This document shows, one piece after another, positions 1 through 52,099 of a DNA stretch of 64,000 bases (the stretch's first letter is position 1; each line of letters opens with the position of its first letter). A program made the translations under genes and the position numbers. The stretch spans positions 46,184,935 to 46,248,934 of the forward strand of contig NC_085867.1 of assembly GCF_034702125.1 (NCBI RefSeq), read 5' to 3'. The notes below the pieces were generated by a model. That model was not told where the DNA came from. It searched no databases and was given only the letters and a program-made list of their open reading frames with translations. The stretch is from Engraulis encrasicolus. Taxonomy: Eukaryota; Chordata; Actinopteri; Clupeiformes; Engraulidae.

Positions 1-1368
1 GAAAGGGCCCTGGCTGGCAGTCTGAAACAGGTGGTCGGGTGAAACAGGTGGATTGCTGCTGCTGATCTAATTTTGCTGACGTTATTTGCTGATGGTCTCC
101 AGTTTGGTGATGGTCTCCAAGTACATGGCTCCACCGCTTCCTGCTCTCCATAGAGGGGCGCCAATAGCTCACAAGAGAGCTCTCTGACCTACAAGAAAAA
201 ACATATGCCATAGCAAGACATTAAACAAACAAACAAAATTAATTAATAAATAGTTGTGTAATGGGTGCCTAATCTGGATGATGTTGCGCTTACCTATGCC
301 CACTCACTGCCATGATCTCCCTTGCCGCGAGTCCTGCGTCTGACAGCTTCTGGATGGCCGTGGCTCTTAAGCTGTGGTTGGTGTAGCGCACCTTCGTCCC
401 GGCATCCAAACTCAAACGTGGGAGCATCTGGCTCAGTTGATTTATCCCAACTGGGACAGTGGTGTACCAAACATCGTCTGTGGGAGATACATGCCGCCTA
501 GGATGAAGGTAAAGCGCTTTCCCATCTGCCGGGATCTTCTGCAGGTATTTCGTGAGGGAGGCCACTGGGCAGAGGGGATTACCGGGCTCCTCATACATTG
601 CTCCTCTGTTGTTCTCTCTGGTCCTCTCCATCGGATTTTTGTGATTTTTCGTTTCTTCATTAAACGTCATGGTGTAGGCCTAGTACTGGCAGCCATTTTC
701 GTCTCTTGCCAGCGTAAATGAGTCAGGTTTCAGCTGCCTATTGCCCTCGCAGCCTCTTCGCCCGAAATGTAGCTGGATATCAAACCACACCTTCTGTAAT
801 AAACTTTTAGGGTTGCTTGGCTGCAGGGCTGTGCTGGTTTTCAGTATGAGAAGGTCTTCATTTGAGATGGGTGGGTGATGTGTCGTTTTGTCTCTTCCAG
901 CTCTCCTGATTTGTTTGAGGACACCTTTGAACACATTATTAGCCGCTGCGAACTCAGTGTCCAGCATTATATTAATATTGCGGCTAAGGGGAGGCTCGTT
1001 GAGATGGCGATTGAGCCCTGCCCGCAGCCCAGCATAGCTGCTAATGCCATACATTTCCCCTTTCACTGTTCTTATCGAACCATAAAATTCTCTAAGCATA
1101 TGGCCTAATTCATATGGCCTGATATTGTTTTGAGATCCGCTGTATACTTGCGCTCTTGCAGCCAACTTGTAAAGCACTTCACTGCCCACGAAGTTTGTTT
1201 AACGGTATTCCCTTCGTGTCGGCTCTTTTCTATGGAGTCCAATTCTTGCTGGGTTAATTTGACAGCTCTTGTTGCGATGTTCGGCGTAACCTCCATGTTT
1301 GCCCTTTCCTCCCTCTCCTCCTCATCTGATTCATACTTCAGATCGAAATTAATGATAAACTCGTCCAT
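1..1368 (-). pseudogene. Crypton-type tyrosine recombinase (DUF3504), damaged, runs off window
   Basis: Reads from ATG at 1366-1368 leftward. Exon 1 (294-1368) has the N-terminal SAM-like DNA-binding part (SWAVKCFTSWLQERK, then REFYGSIRTVKGEMYGISSY) and the catalytic core. Visible recombinase residues are an Arg in FGRRGCEGNR, a Lys in EETKNHK, HxxR in NHSLRAT and a His in SGHR. A GTAAGC donor then leads to a second exon (1-188, acceptor at 189-190) that supplies the nucleophile Tyr in LVSYWRPS and stays open to the window edge. Two defects are seen: a frame change near 1130 and one in-frame TAG at 680-682. Otherwise it is nearly intact, so the insertion is fairly young. Assignment to Crypton/DUF3504 is from motif memory. 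Confidence 0.8.
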
Positions 1369-1639
1369 AGCTATTCTTTTTTTCTTCTCCAGGCTACCTG
1401 TCTACTTCCTCGATTACTTCTCGCTTGTTTATGTATGTATTTTGTGGAATGATGGAATGGAATGTTGGTGTAACGGTTACTTTGTATCTTTGGTCGCGGA
1501 GTGATTATTAGATGTGAAGAGTCATTCATAGAGTGTTGGAGGATACCCTCACTCCTAGTGACGTGTAGAACGCCTCTTGTCCAATCAGAAATTGTTAAAT
1601 AATTCGACCGGATCTAACTGTTGTATAATTCATATCATG

Positions 1640-1765
1640 TGATAGTTTTCTGGACAAAACTTTGAAAGGATGTATCACGATATTGCCTCCTTGTATCACG
1701 ATACAGTATTGTGACTCTGTGTATCACGATTTCTCGGTTCGATACAATATCGTTACAACCCTAAT
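1640..1765. repeat. degraded DNA-element end (TATCACGATA-rich)
   Basis: Several TATCACGATA-type blocks end in GTTACAACCCTA, typical of one end of a fish hAT-like element. The other end was not found. Related blocks are at 3040-3155. The stretch 1369-1640 shows nothing recognisable. Confidence 0.35.
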
Positions 1766-2270
1766 GAGTACTGTGAGGAGTCCCACATCAGGATAATTGC
1801 AATATCGATCACTGTTTCACACAATCGTGTCTCAGCTACATTCACACACCAGTTTCGAAAGCTGCCATGCAAAATGCACCATTGAGCACCCCGACCAGAG
1901 AATCGTATATGAGAGTGAGATAAGGCAGGCGGGTTCTTTTCCGGTATCCACCTTACGTGGGGTGAACGCCCCTTTAGGAGACCTTCAATTAGGAGACCTT
2001 CAGAGTCTTGAGGTAGAGAAGAAATGGAGTTCCCTTAGTGCTGTAGATGGTGGTAGCGCACGTCTTGTGCAAACACCACGAAAAGAGAAGAAGGAGGGAC
2101 GACGCCCCCTTAGGAGACCAAATTTTGAGCACACACTTTTGCATTGAGTGGGCATGTTTCGATTCCTCTTTATTATATATCCAACCTCTTTGCCCCGATA
2201 GCAGGATGGATGCTTGTTTGCTCAAGTACTGTACCTTTCGACCCAGCGAGAAGTGGGAAGAGGACCGACC

Positions 2271-2324
2271 TAAATGATAGAAGTCTGCAACACTGTTAAC
2301 AGTGTTGCAGACTTCTATCATTTA
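2271..2324. repeat. 54-bp perfect palindrome
   Basis: Perfect inverted repeat with no spacer, centred on GTTAAC at 2297/2298. The rest of 1766-3375 has no supported gene. Confidence 0.9.
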
Positions 2325-3375
2325 CTTCAGTTACTTTATTTTGTCCAGCACCTGTACCACTGATGTGCGCACATTTTCTACCTTCTTAATAGGACCGACC
2401 TGCCATCAAATATTCTAGAGCTCTAGAATCTTCTACCACCCATTTGGTTGCCCGGCGGCAACTCTTCTACCTGCTGGCCTGAAGCCACTGTCACCCTGTG
2501 AAAAAGCATTGGGCTGGTGCATGGTGTAAACATTTGTTGACATAGACATTGTACCTTATCCCAGGATGAGAAAACTTGACCACGTCAATCACGTCAAAGC
2601 TTAGCCTCTGTAAACTATCACTATGACTATGACTATTAGCTTGCCCACGCTGAGGAGAAGTCACAAATGAATCCACATAAGGCGAGTCCAGGTGACGGGA
2701 GATCTCGCTTGTAGGGGTGTGTTCAAAATATGGATACATCGCCACGGGCCTCTTCGCGATACACATATCATATTACAGCAGTCAGTATCAATATTTTATT
2801 TGATAAAATAAATGGACTTTTCAGTACTTCACAAAAACTGGCATTCGTGATTTGTATCACATCATGAACAGAAGGCCTACAGTTTTGTGAAGGCCGTGTT
2901 TTACGTTCACTACAGTGTAAGTTTAGCTGTTGCTCTATAAAAACAAGTAATATTTGGACATACATTTGTCTGTTTTCTTAAAAATGTTTTCTAAAAAAAC
3001 AGAAAACAAAATAAATAAATAAAAAAGATGTAGGACTAAAATATTGTGATTCGGATCACCGTATTGGGATGCACATGTATCGCGATACGTATCGTGAGTG
3101 ACCCCTGTATCCGGATGTGTATCGTATTGCGAGGTGGTTGGCAATACCCAGCCTTAGTTGCTTGGTAGGAGTACTACACAGATATTGTGTTGCGCGAGAG
3201 CCCTTGTAGTTGTAGGCCACTTCTGTGGTAGAGGACCCATGTCAACAAGGAAGCCTGCAGCATGTCATCAAAACAGCTCTTCAGAAGAACATAGGACTGT
3301 GCTGTTAGGATTGTATGTGTGTGCTGAATATTTTCTGCAAATCATTTTTGTTCCTCACTGGCATAGAGTTTAACC

Positions 3376-3968
3376 CAGGGGTTCCCAAAACTTAAAGGGA
3401 CACTGTGCAGGAAATGGTAAAAAAAGGTACTGCAACTATGCTGCTCATTGAAACTTGGCTGCCTATTGCCAAATTTGATCTTTACATGAAAGTTTACTAA
3501 GTAATAAACAAATATGTTCTAGTATGGTCCAAGTACAGTCATTTTTGCAGCTAAAAATGGCTATTTTTGGAAATTCAAAATGGCGGACCATGGAGAAGAT
3601 CCCCCTTTTCCTGTATGAAAAGTGCAATTTTTCCAGTCATAATGAATACTTAGAATTTGATGCTGGTGGTAAGTATTAGTGAAAAAGGTAACATTAGTGA
3701 ATGGACAGCATGAATTCTGGAAATAAACAACAAAAAAATCTCACACAGTGTCCCTTTAACCATGACATCATGGCCCTCCATACACCGGCCAAGGCCCCCC
3801 TTAACATGGGTCATGTCGCTCTATTTTTTCTGTGCACTGCAGTTCCTTTCACAACCATAGTCTACTACTGTACACCTTATTAGTTATTTTGCTTCGCTAT
3901 ACTTTCCCTTCTAACTTGCTGTGCCCCCCCCCAGCACCCTCTCGCGACCCCCACTTTGAAAACCACCG
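3376..3968. mobile_element. hAT-type MITE with 8-bp TSD, carrying a nested MITE
   Basis: Ends CAGGGGTTCCC and AAACCACCG form terminal inverted repeats; GTTTAACC is duplicated exactly at 3368-3375 and 3969-3976. A second element (3392-3759) is inserted 16 bases inside. Confidence 0.85.
3392..3759. mobile_element. TTAA-flanked MITE
   Basis: Inverted ends AGGGACACTGTG / CACAGTGTCCCT are flanked by TTAA at 3392-3395 and 3756-3759, which suggests piggyBac-type insertion. An internally similar, degraded copy lies at about 9915-10080. Confidence 0.75.
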
Positions 3969-4869
3969 GTTTAACCAACCTGACAATGTACAGCAGTTTT
4001 TGGAAAGCACACAAAGGAAGCCATGAGGAAGGTCTGTAGACTGAAAGCTTGGCCTATTATTAAAAATGTAAGTGTGCAGACATTTTCCTTTCAATTTTAC
4101 AGTTTTTGTTTATGTTTGGCACCTTTTAATCGAGAGTGCGGCGTGATCCGGTTAAACATGGAAAGCACACAAAGAAATGGATTGGGGTGACAGAGACCAA
4201 GAAGAATTCGTCCACCTTTCTCTTGCTGTATTTCCTTCTGTGTAATACAGCGTCACATTAGGAGTTCTTGCAGTATGTTGTTTTCCAGCGCCATAGCCTC
4301 TTTGAATATCACAGACTGTCTGATTGATTATAGTGTGAAAAACTGTCTGGCAAAAATAGCATCAAATGAATTGCAAACGAGTCATTTCCCCCAAAGCTAG
4401 CCTGCGTTTCTACTTCTTTGGTGTTGGAGTCATTGCTGAGATACTGTGATTCAGGGTGTATGCCTTCTGAATGAGTGAGGTTTTCTCAGTGTGAAGGCTT
4501 TTTGTGTTTGTATGATGCCTGTGGGCTCAAACATTGTCATTAGCTGTAATATTTATTTGAGTATTATATTTAATTGACCATTGGATGGTTAATGAAACTG
4601 TAAAAAGCCTAATTTGGCAGAAGGGATATTTGTGAAAATGTGGCTTGGCGGCGAAAGTGTAAGTGTGTGTGTTTGTGTGTGTATTAGCGCCTTTTCTTTG
4701 TGATGCTGTGTACAGTGTGTATTGTGTGTGTGTCAGTGTGTCAGTGTGTTGTTTAGTGTTTTCAGTTGCCACCAGAGATATCTTTGCAGAGCCCTGTGCA
4801 GGCGTTTAGCGAGTGTTCTGGTGATGGTGATAACAGCGTCCCCGGCCGCCCCGCGGGTGCCAGATAGGC

Positions 4870-5205
4870 TCGCCTGCCTAGATACGCTGCCCGCTCGCCT
4901 GCCTAGATGATACGCTGCCCGCCAGTGTTGCCAGATGTGTCTGACCAAATTCCGCCCAAAAGCTTCTCAAAAACTGCCGAAATTGCGCTAAATTCCGCCC
5001 AAATTCAACAAATTACATTGACTTCTATGGGGCCAAAACGGCTGAAAAAAACGTCAAATGGCCAATTTTTCCGATTTTTACCCGCAGATGCTCATCCTAA
5101 GTAGGCCAATTGCGCGGGCACCCGCCCAATCTGGCAACACTGCTGCCCGCCCGCCTGCCTAGATGATACGCTGCCCGCCCGCCTGCCTAGATGATACGCT
5201 GCCCG
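4870..5205. repeat. 27-bp minisatellite split by a MITE
   Basis: Units of GCCTGCCTAGATGATACGCT type occur twice before and twice after a hAT MITE. Nothing gene-like is seen in 3977-4870. Confidence 0.8.
4923..5142. mobile_element. hAT-type MITE (220 bp)
   Basis: Termini CAGTGTTGCCAGAT / ATCTGGCAACACTG, with the exact 8-bp duplication CTGCCCGC at 4915-4922 and 5143-5150. A relative is at 30495-31013. Confidence 0.9.
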
Positions 5206-5666
5206 CTCACTCGCTCTGAAATTAGAAAATGTCCATCAGTGGGGACGGGACACAGAGTGCGCTAAGCTTATTGGTGCACACAACACAACATGTTTTTGTC
5301 AAAACAATCCTGCACATGTGTGTGGCTGTGCGCTGCGTACAACTTTTCTGCAGGACGTGTGTGAATCATCCAGGGTGTTGTGCTGTAAAAGTCAAATGAG
5401 GTATGTTGCTCAAGCAACCCCGGCCTCTATTTTTTTGTCAAAACAATCCTGTGCTCTGCACATGTGTGTGGCTGTGCACTGGCTGCGTACAACGTTTCTG
5501 CAGGATATGTGTGTGTGACTGAATCCTCCGTCCTCACTTGCAGCGTGTTGTGTTGTAGAAGTCAAATGAGGTATGTTGCTCAAGCAACCCCACCGTCTAT
5601 TTGTTTTTGGGGGGGGTCTTGAAGACATTTCCTCAGTGCTGGCCTAATGGCTGTCTCTCTGTTGCG

Positions 5667-5914
5667 CCGTGGTTCCCAAACCTTTTTTGAACAAACGCCC
5701 CCTTGACCTCATCATAAACCTGCCAATGACCCCTTTACCTCATCATAAGCCAGCCAACGCCCTCCCTCCTTAGTGTTCAAAAATGAAATGGACTAATGCC
5801 CCCCAATGGCAACTAAGCACTGTCCCCTCTCAGCTGTATCTGTCTTCTCAACGCCCCCCTGATGGCTGCCCAACGCCCCCTGGGGGGCTGTAGAGCCCCC
5901 GTTGAGAAACACTG
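5667..5914. mobile_element. hAT-type MITE (248 bp)
   Basis: GTGGTTCCCAAACC and GTTGAGAAACACTG ends; TSD CTGTTGCG / CTGTAGCG (7 of 8). Before it, 5280-5600 holds two copies of a roughly 200-base direct repeat. Confidence 0.75.
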
Positions 5915-5956
5915 CTGTAGCGCCTCATGTGGAAGAGGCCAGGGAGCGTGCATGGA

Positions 5957-6172
5957 TGAAGTAGAGGAGAGGAGAGGAGAGGAGAGGAGAGGAGAGGAGA
6001 GGAGAGGAGAGGAGAGGAGAGGAGAGGGAGCGTGCATGGAGAAAGTAGAGCAGAGGAGAGGAGAGGAGAAGGAGCGTGCATGGAGGAAGTAGAGGAGAGG
6101 AGAGGAGAGGAGAGGAGAGGAGAGGAGAGGAGCGTGCATGGAGGAAGTAGAGCAGAGCAGAGCAGAGCAGTG
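5957..6172. repeat. GGAGA repeat / AGTAGAG minisatellite
   Basis: Pure GGAGA-type pentamer runs interrupted by a repeated GGAGCGTGCATGGAGGAAGT unit. Confidence 0.85.
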
Positions 6173-6463
6173 GAGAGTTAAAGGAAGTCGGAGCCACTCA
6201 AAACAAAGACTTGTGCAGATACAAAATCTGGCACAGACTGGACTGCCATTAAAAAAAAACTTACTGTAAGTAAGTTGGACAAAGTGCTTCAAAACAAAAC
6301 AGAAGACTGCCGTGCAGTTACTAATTCTGGCACAGCACAATACAGCTGTATGGCTTGGAGAGGAACGTGTTTGTAAAGAAATATGGCACAGCAGCACAGA
6401 TATAAGTTGGGCACCATAAGGGAGGGCTTTTATGTACAATATTACAGACCAGCAATGCAGTGT

Positions 6464-6512
6464 TTCCCACAGAAATTTTGGAAACTATGGGGGCAGCCGG
6501 GGTTTATTTTGT

Positions 6513-6552
<40 letters not shown>

Positions 6553-6576
6553 GTCTTCTCACACGAGCCTTTTTTT

Positions 6577-6615
<39 letters not shown>

Positions 6616-7784
6616 GGGGGGGGGGTTTAGGTAATTCTTGCAGCGTAAATGCAAAACGGCAAAACAATGACTACAGTATGACATTGGCGCATGGAGAAAC
6701 TGTAGGCCTGGGCCTATATTTCAGCCATTTATATTTTGAGAAATAAGGCTACATAAGATTTTACCCATGACTTGTATAATAGTAGTACATTGTCATTGTC
6801 AAAAAATGCAGTACAGTGAATAATTTCAGTGAATAATTTCTGTTTACAACACAGTTTTCATTCGTCCCTCATGCAGGGGTCTGGGAAACAATAATAAAAA
6901 CAAAATAGGAGCAGAGATAAGAATTTAAGAGCACTGTGAAATTTGTTAACGCATAGACCAAAAAGGGTCTTAGAGGGTAGGCTATGCCTTTTTCCCCCAC
7001 ACAATATCTGTAGGCGTACACATTCTACATGAGGGGGTGCTGGTCACAGGGCCAGTGTTTTTTCCAAATTCCTCCCATTAAAAGTGCTGAACAACATATT
7101 ACACATTTATGTCTATATTCACATTCATTACACATTAATTTCTATATGCAGCCCGATGTCTCCTCTGCTGTGTCAATGAAGGTCTGTCACCAAACTCATT
7201 ACAACTGTAAAACAAAGCCTAGGGAGTGTTAGTAACTCATCCCAACTGTCCCTTCTCTGAAGGTTTTTTTTTAATATTGCTCCCAAACCCAAGTAAACTA
7301 CAACAACTTGACTAGGCTTTTGATCCCTGTGTTTCAAGCACTTGTGGTTTTCTCTCTATAGCAGGGGTTGCCCAACCTTTTTTTAACCAAGATCTACTTT
7401 TGAAGTTGATGGTCTGCCGTGATCTACCAAGTCAAATTCAAGGATGTCAGTATGAAAATTAAGACCACCATTTATTAATCACCATTATTATGAACAAAAT
7501 GTTTTCAGTAGGCTACTATGGCCGTATCTTTTCAGTGTGTTTTTAAAGTGTGTTGAATAGCCTATCTTTACAAAGCAATGCAGCACTGATATGCAGAGAT
7601 AATTTCAGTCATACACAAGTCATAAACAACTGAAACAATTTCAAAATGATAAACATTTGGTATAAAAGGCACATAGGCCCTATTTCTAAAATATGATGAA
7701 GCATTATGATGGGTTGAGTGGTATAGGGTAGAAATTAAAAAGGGGTGAGAAATTGAGGATTTGTTATGGGTAAATAGTAGGCTA

Positions 7785-7850
<66 letters not shown>

Positions 7851-8334
7851 AATGAGAGAACTCATTGGATTGGTTAACACCCCTGTTAAGTGTGACTTCT
7901 TCTATGAAGGTTTTTTTTTTCAGCTCTCTGGGACAGTAGCACAGCAAAGGCTTTCTTATTGTGAGTTTGGCCAATCGTTTTGTCCACAACTGAAGCAAGA
8001 AACAGCACAAATTGAAGTGAATTCCATACATGTCAACAACTAACATTTCCCTTACACGCGGCACGCGATGTAAACGCAGTTAGCGATGATGCTGGCGACT
8101 AGCGATTTGGACGAAGATCCTCGCATACGGCGTGTCATAACGCATCGTTGCGCACATGTTTACTCACCCGATGTTACACGTGTGCACACATGAATCAACT
8201 GTAATACCCTTACGGTCACTTCCTACTTATCTAACCAATACAGAGTCTATAGGATGTATTTACTCCAGGAGGAAAATGCGAAGGAAATTCAAAATCGTAA
8301 TTCAAATAGTTTTTAACAAAAACGGATATCGTTT

Positions 8335-8368
<34 letters not shown>

Positions 8369-8467
8369 TTTTTTTTTTTTTTTTTTTTTTTTACATTTTC
8401 TTAAACTATGGCGGCCAAATTTAAACTATGGCGGGCCGCCATAGTTTCCTCAATGTATGGGAAACAC
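6464..8467. mobile_element. possible hAT-type element with G-tract interior
   Basis: GTGTTTCCCA near 6465 and TGGGAAACACTG near 8455-8467, both next to AAACTATGG-type sub-ends, suggest one element of about 2 kb. Target-site duplication is not clear. Its interior holds long G runs (6516-6626), a 58-bp GA repeat (7791-7848) and A/T homopolymers (8332-8392). No transposase was recognised. Confidence 0.4.
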
Positions 8468-8574
8468 TGCAATGTAAATAATAATCAATAAAAAGTCGGA
8501 TAGACTTTGGATAGAAAGCGTCGGCTAAGTTTAATGTAATAATGTAATGTATTGATTATTAGTAACTCATTTGT

Positions 8575-8810
8575 TGACTTTCTGTTACCTCCCACCCCCT
8601 CCGCCTCCCTCCCCCTCCCCTCCTCCAGGTAAACATCTAAGAAATCTATATCAAAGCCTTGAGCAAGGCACCTAACTCCACATTTTTCCAGGGACTGTAA
8701 CGAATGCTAAGTGTAATGTAATTTAATAATGTAAAGTAATGATTACAGTAACTTATTTGTTGATTTGTGCTTTCTGTTACCTCCCTCCCCCTCCCCCTCC
8801 CCTCCTCCAG
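8575..8810 (+). repeat. duplicated acceptor region of jak2 exon 1
   Basis: A TTTGTTGA..TTTCTGTTACCTCC..CCTCCTCCAG stretch occurs twice, ending in AG at 8627-8628 and at the true acceptor 8809-8810. Confidence 0.75.
8640..8725. repeat. SINE fragment
   Basis: CCTTGAGCAAGGCACCTAAC followed by CCAGGGACTGTAA is shared in inverse orientation with the fuller tRNA-derived SINE at 43255-43430. Confidence 0.55.
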
Positions 8811-8827
8811 GTTGAATGTGTTTACCC

Positions 8828-48678
<39,851 letters not shown>

Positions 48679-49071
48679 GGAGGAGAGGACGAGGAGGACT
48701 GAGCAGCGTATGAGGAGGAGAAGAGGAGAGGAGGAGGCCTCAGCGGTGGACCGCATCTGAGGAGAAGAGGAGGAGGAGGAGGAGGAGGCGGCCTGAGCAG
48801 TGCACAGCATATGAGGAGGAGGAGGGGAGGCCTGAGCAGTGCACAGCATATGAGGAGGAGGAGAACTGAGCGGCTCGGTCTTGGCTGTGGGGCACTGCTG
48901 TAAAGAAGGCAGCGTCCATGTTGTCTCGGATTGTTGGGACTGTCTCAATTGGATTGTCATTGCATCAGCTGCACCAAACGGAAAAGGCCCGTTCCTCAAT
49001 CAGACCTGTAGGCTCCCGTAAGGAATGGGGTTTTGGTTTAAACGGAAAGACTTCAGTGCAGGTGAAATAAA
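48679..49071 (+). other. jak2: probable proximal 3' UTR of jak2
   Basis: The first AATAAA after the stop is at 49066-49071, and a later ATTAAA is at 51743-51748. The true cleavage site cannot be read from the sequence. The first 200 bases are GGAGGA-rich repeat. Confidence 0.4.
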
Positions 49072-49517
49072 TGAAGAAGGCAGGGAGCACAGCACAATGC
49101 AGTGCAATGCAGTGAAATGCAATCAGATGCGATGCGATGCAGTGCAGTGTATATCCATTGCATCGGAACAGAAAGAGACCTCAGTGTTGTGCATTGTTTC
49201 TCTGTTTTCTTCAGCCCGCTTGTCTGGCTATCTGGCTGCCTGTCTCTCTGTTTGTGTCTGCCATCACCCAGCCTGTTATAATGTGCCTTGTATTCTTCCT
49301 CAAGAGTTGAATACCAGTTGCTGTGGTGAAAAGTGCCACGAGAGAGAGCGAGGGGTTATTTTTTTAAAGTGTTTGTTTGCTCACCAGGTGTAATGTGCCC
49401 CATTTCAAATACAGTAATGCGATATACTATGTAATCATCGACCTCAAGATATAAGGCCTTTTATGTGCCAGGAAAGGACCCCTCCATATTAATGACAACA
49501 AAGAAAAATGATAATAA

Positions 49518-49599
<82 letters not shown>
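49518..49599. repeat. (CA)n, jak2 3' flank
   Basis: About 40 CA units. Confidence 0.97.
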
Positions 49600-49602
<3 letters not shown>

Positions 49603-50193
49603 ATCATGAAGTGGAGCCTGGATAAAAGAAAAGTCACTTTTTATTTTCTTTTTCTATCTGACTGTGAACGCCAAAAAAGCTGTGCCGAAATACTGAAGAG
49701 AAGAATATATTTTTTTTAAACTCTGCAGAGTGGACAAGAGGAGACACACACACACACACACATTTCTTAGTGTTTATATTATGTGTATACGTATGTTTGT
49801 ACATTTGAGACTGTGTCTGGTGTTCTTATGCATATCTATGCTGAGAGGTTGTGTTCTCTCTAATATGCGGACTCCCGTCCTCCCTTGCTCACTTTCCTCC
49901 TTATTGTGGCCTTTTGACGACATCACGACGACAGAATCAATTGTATTTCTTCAATATCTCGCAAAAGCTCAATTTGTAAACATTATGGTGAGTTGACGAA
50001 TAGTCCCCCAAAAGTTAGTTGTGGCTTGGCTGACAGCAGGGAAACTCTATTGTTTTCTCCACGGAGGCGGGGGCGTCAGCGAAACGCGAGGACACAAGTA
50101 CAGACCGAGGACGGGAGTTCCACGTATTGGAATTCACCCTTTGTGTAGCTCTCCTCTGTAAACTTGCCCTCTGCCCAACCACGGGAGTATTAG

Positions 50194-50362
50194 TAGGCTC
50201 GTTCGTGACGACGCAGTAAGATTTTTGCTAGGCAGTGGGCATGCGCACTTTGCCAGTTTGATGCATTGTGGTTAGAAAATTCTAACCAGAATGCATCAAA
50301 CTGGCAAAGTGCGCATACCCGCTGCCTAGCAAAACTCTTACTGCATCGTCACGACCGAGCCC
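50194..50362. repeat. snap-back element, copy 1
   Basis: GGCTCGTTCGTGACG and its inverse bound two about 80-base arms with GCTAGGCAGTGGGCATGCGC. Confidence 0.9.
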
Positions 50363-50710
50363 ATTATGGTAAACTCCAATGGACGCATTTGTGATGGCGC
50401 ATTGCTGGTTTTGCTTTGCAGCTTTGCTGTGTAGCACACATGCTAATTCTAACCACAATGCATTGAAACGGCAAAGTGTGCATGCGCGCCGCACAGCAAA
50501 AACAGCAATGCACCATCACGAACGCAGCCATCGCTTTGTCCACGGCGGCGGGGCAATGGCAACGGCAGCGAGGCAACAGGATGGGAGGAAGCAGTTTGGA
50601 TTGCACCCTCAGAGTTCTTTACGATACCTTACCTCCCCTCCTGTCTTGGGCTTGTGTGGCCTTGTGATGACATCACAAGACGCCATTGACGACAGTAGTT
50701 TATTTCAATA

Positions 50711-50878
50711 GGCTCGTTCGTGACGAAGCAATACGATTTTTGCTAGGCAGTGGGCATGCGCACTTTGCCAGTTTGATGCATTCTGGTTAGAATTGTCTAA
50801 CCACAATGCATCAAACTGGCAAAGTGCGCATGCCCACTGCCTAGCAAAAATCTTACTGCGTCGTCACGAACGAGCCTA
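50711..50878. repeat. snap-back element, copy 2
   Basis: Same family as 50194-50362, with about 80-base arms that differ by only a few bases. A third, diverged copy is at 50385-50530. Confidence 0.9.
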
Positions 50879-52099
50879 TTGAGGACAGAAGTTTATTTCA
50901 ATATCTTGCAAATCTCAGTTCAAATGTCATCCTCATAATTTGCAATCGGGAAGTTGAATGGGGAATACCTGTAGTCCCAGTCTGACACCAGCAAAAAGTG
51001 TTTGTTTTGTCCGTGGAAGCAGGGCGAAGCAAGATGCCACAAGTACAGTGCAGGTGGAGGGCGGGAGTTAGGATATTGGAGAGAAGACATGGGGTGGATT
51101 CCAAAATGCGGACTTCCATCCTCACTTGCCTGCTTGTGACGTCATGATGACGTCACCGACGATGACAGAAAATGAATTCAACATCTTGCAAAAGCACGAT
51201 TCTAATGTCATTTCCTAATTTGTAATTGGGACGGTGAATGAAAATGAATCCCCCGAAAATTGTTTTGGCTAGGCTGACAGTGGGGAAACTTTGTTTTCTA
51301 CGTGGGCGTCAGCAAAATGCGAGGCCACAAGCACAAGTGGAGGACGGCAGTCTGCATATTGGAGTGCACCCACGGTGTGCTGGTGTGTGTCTTCCTCTGT
51401 CACAGCTGAACTGCTGATTGGCTCTCACTCTGATCAGCAAAAACCTTCTCTTGGACTCACACAGACGAGCGAATGGACAACAAGAGAGAGACAAAGATAT
51501 GAGGACATAAGGACTTTGATATGATATATGACTTAGGACTGAGCAAACGATATATTTTTTTATTTGCAAAAAAAAAGAGAGATATTTTTCATTGAATGAA
51601 GCGTCATATTTTGACTATGGTCTATAATTATGTATGTTATGTTATTTTGAGGCATATAATGTTGTCCTATGAGCAGGTGGAAATGTCATCAACACAAGAC
51701 CAAATGGAGATGGACGACATTGGGCTGCTTCTATATTGCTTCATTAAATTGCTGCCTGGATAATTATATCATGTGATCAGTGTCAGTGATGTGTTAGGAA
51801 CTGAATGATACACTTTTAGCTGTGCTTGGTGCCGAACAAAAACAATTGTGTTTTTAGATGCGTTCTTGCATCTCTATAAGAGGGTATGTCCGGCTGTCGG
51901 TCTGTCCATCTGAAACGCTTTCTCCAAATGATCATTCGGTCCTGTGTCGCCAAGGTGGCAGTGCACAGACGGACGCATCTTTTGTCCACCTGTTGGACTT
52001 CTTTGAAAAAGGTTTGCACACTCCTTTGGATTTTTTTTTCCAGAAAGATCAAACGTCATCATGCCAATGACGTAGAAGAAAAAGAAAAAAGCCAAAGGA

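Larger units (their letters stand above)
49865..51380. mobile_element. cluster of four related MITEs
   Basis: Copies at about 49865-50135, 50530-50710, 50880-51100 and 51105-51365 share CAAAAGCTCAATT, GGCTGACAG.GGGAAACT and GCGAGGACACAAG blocks with the element at 53684-53983. Confidence 0.65.

Noticed and set aside
1797..2147. 116-codon ORF left of jak2
   Set aside because: No recognisable homology; overlaps a dispersed repeat shared with about 47890-47960.
6383..6746. Poly-Gly and poly-Pro ORFs
   Set aside because: They arise from G homopolymers in a transposon interior.
8816..8827. Upstream in-frame ATG for jak2
   Set aside because: MCLP has no counterpart in JAK2, while the ATG at 8828 aligns with the known start.
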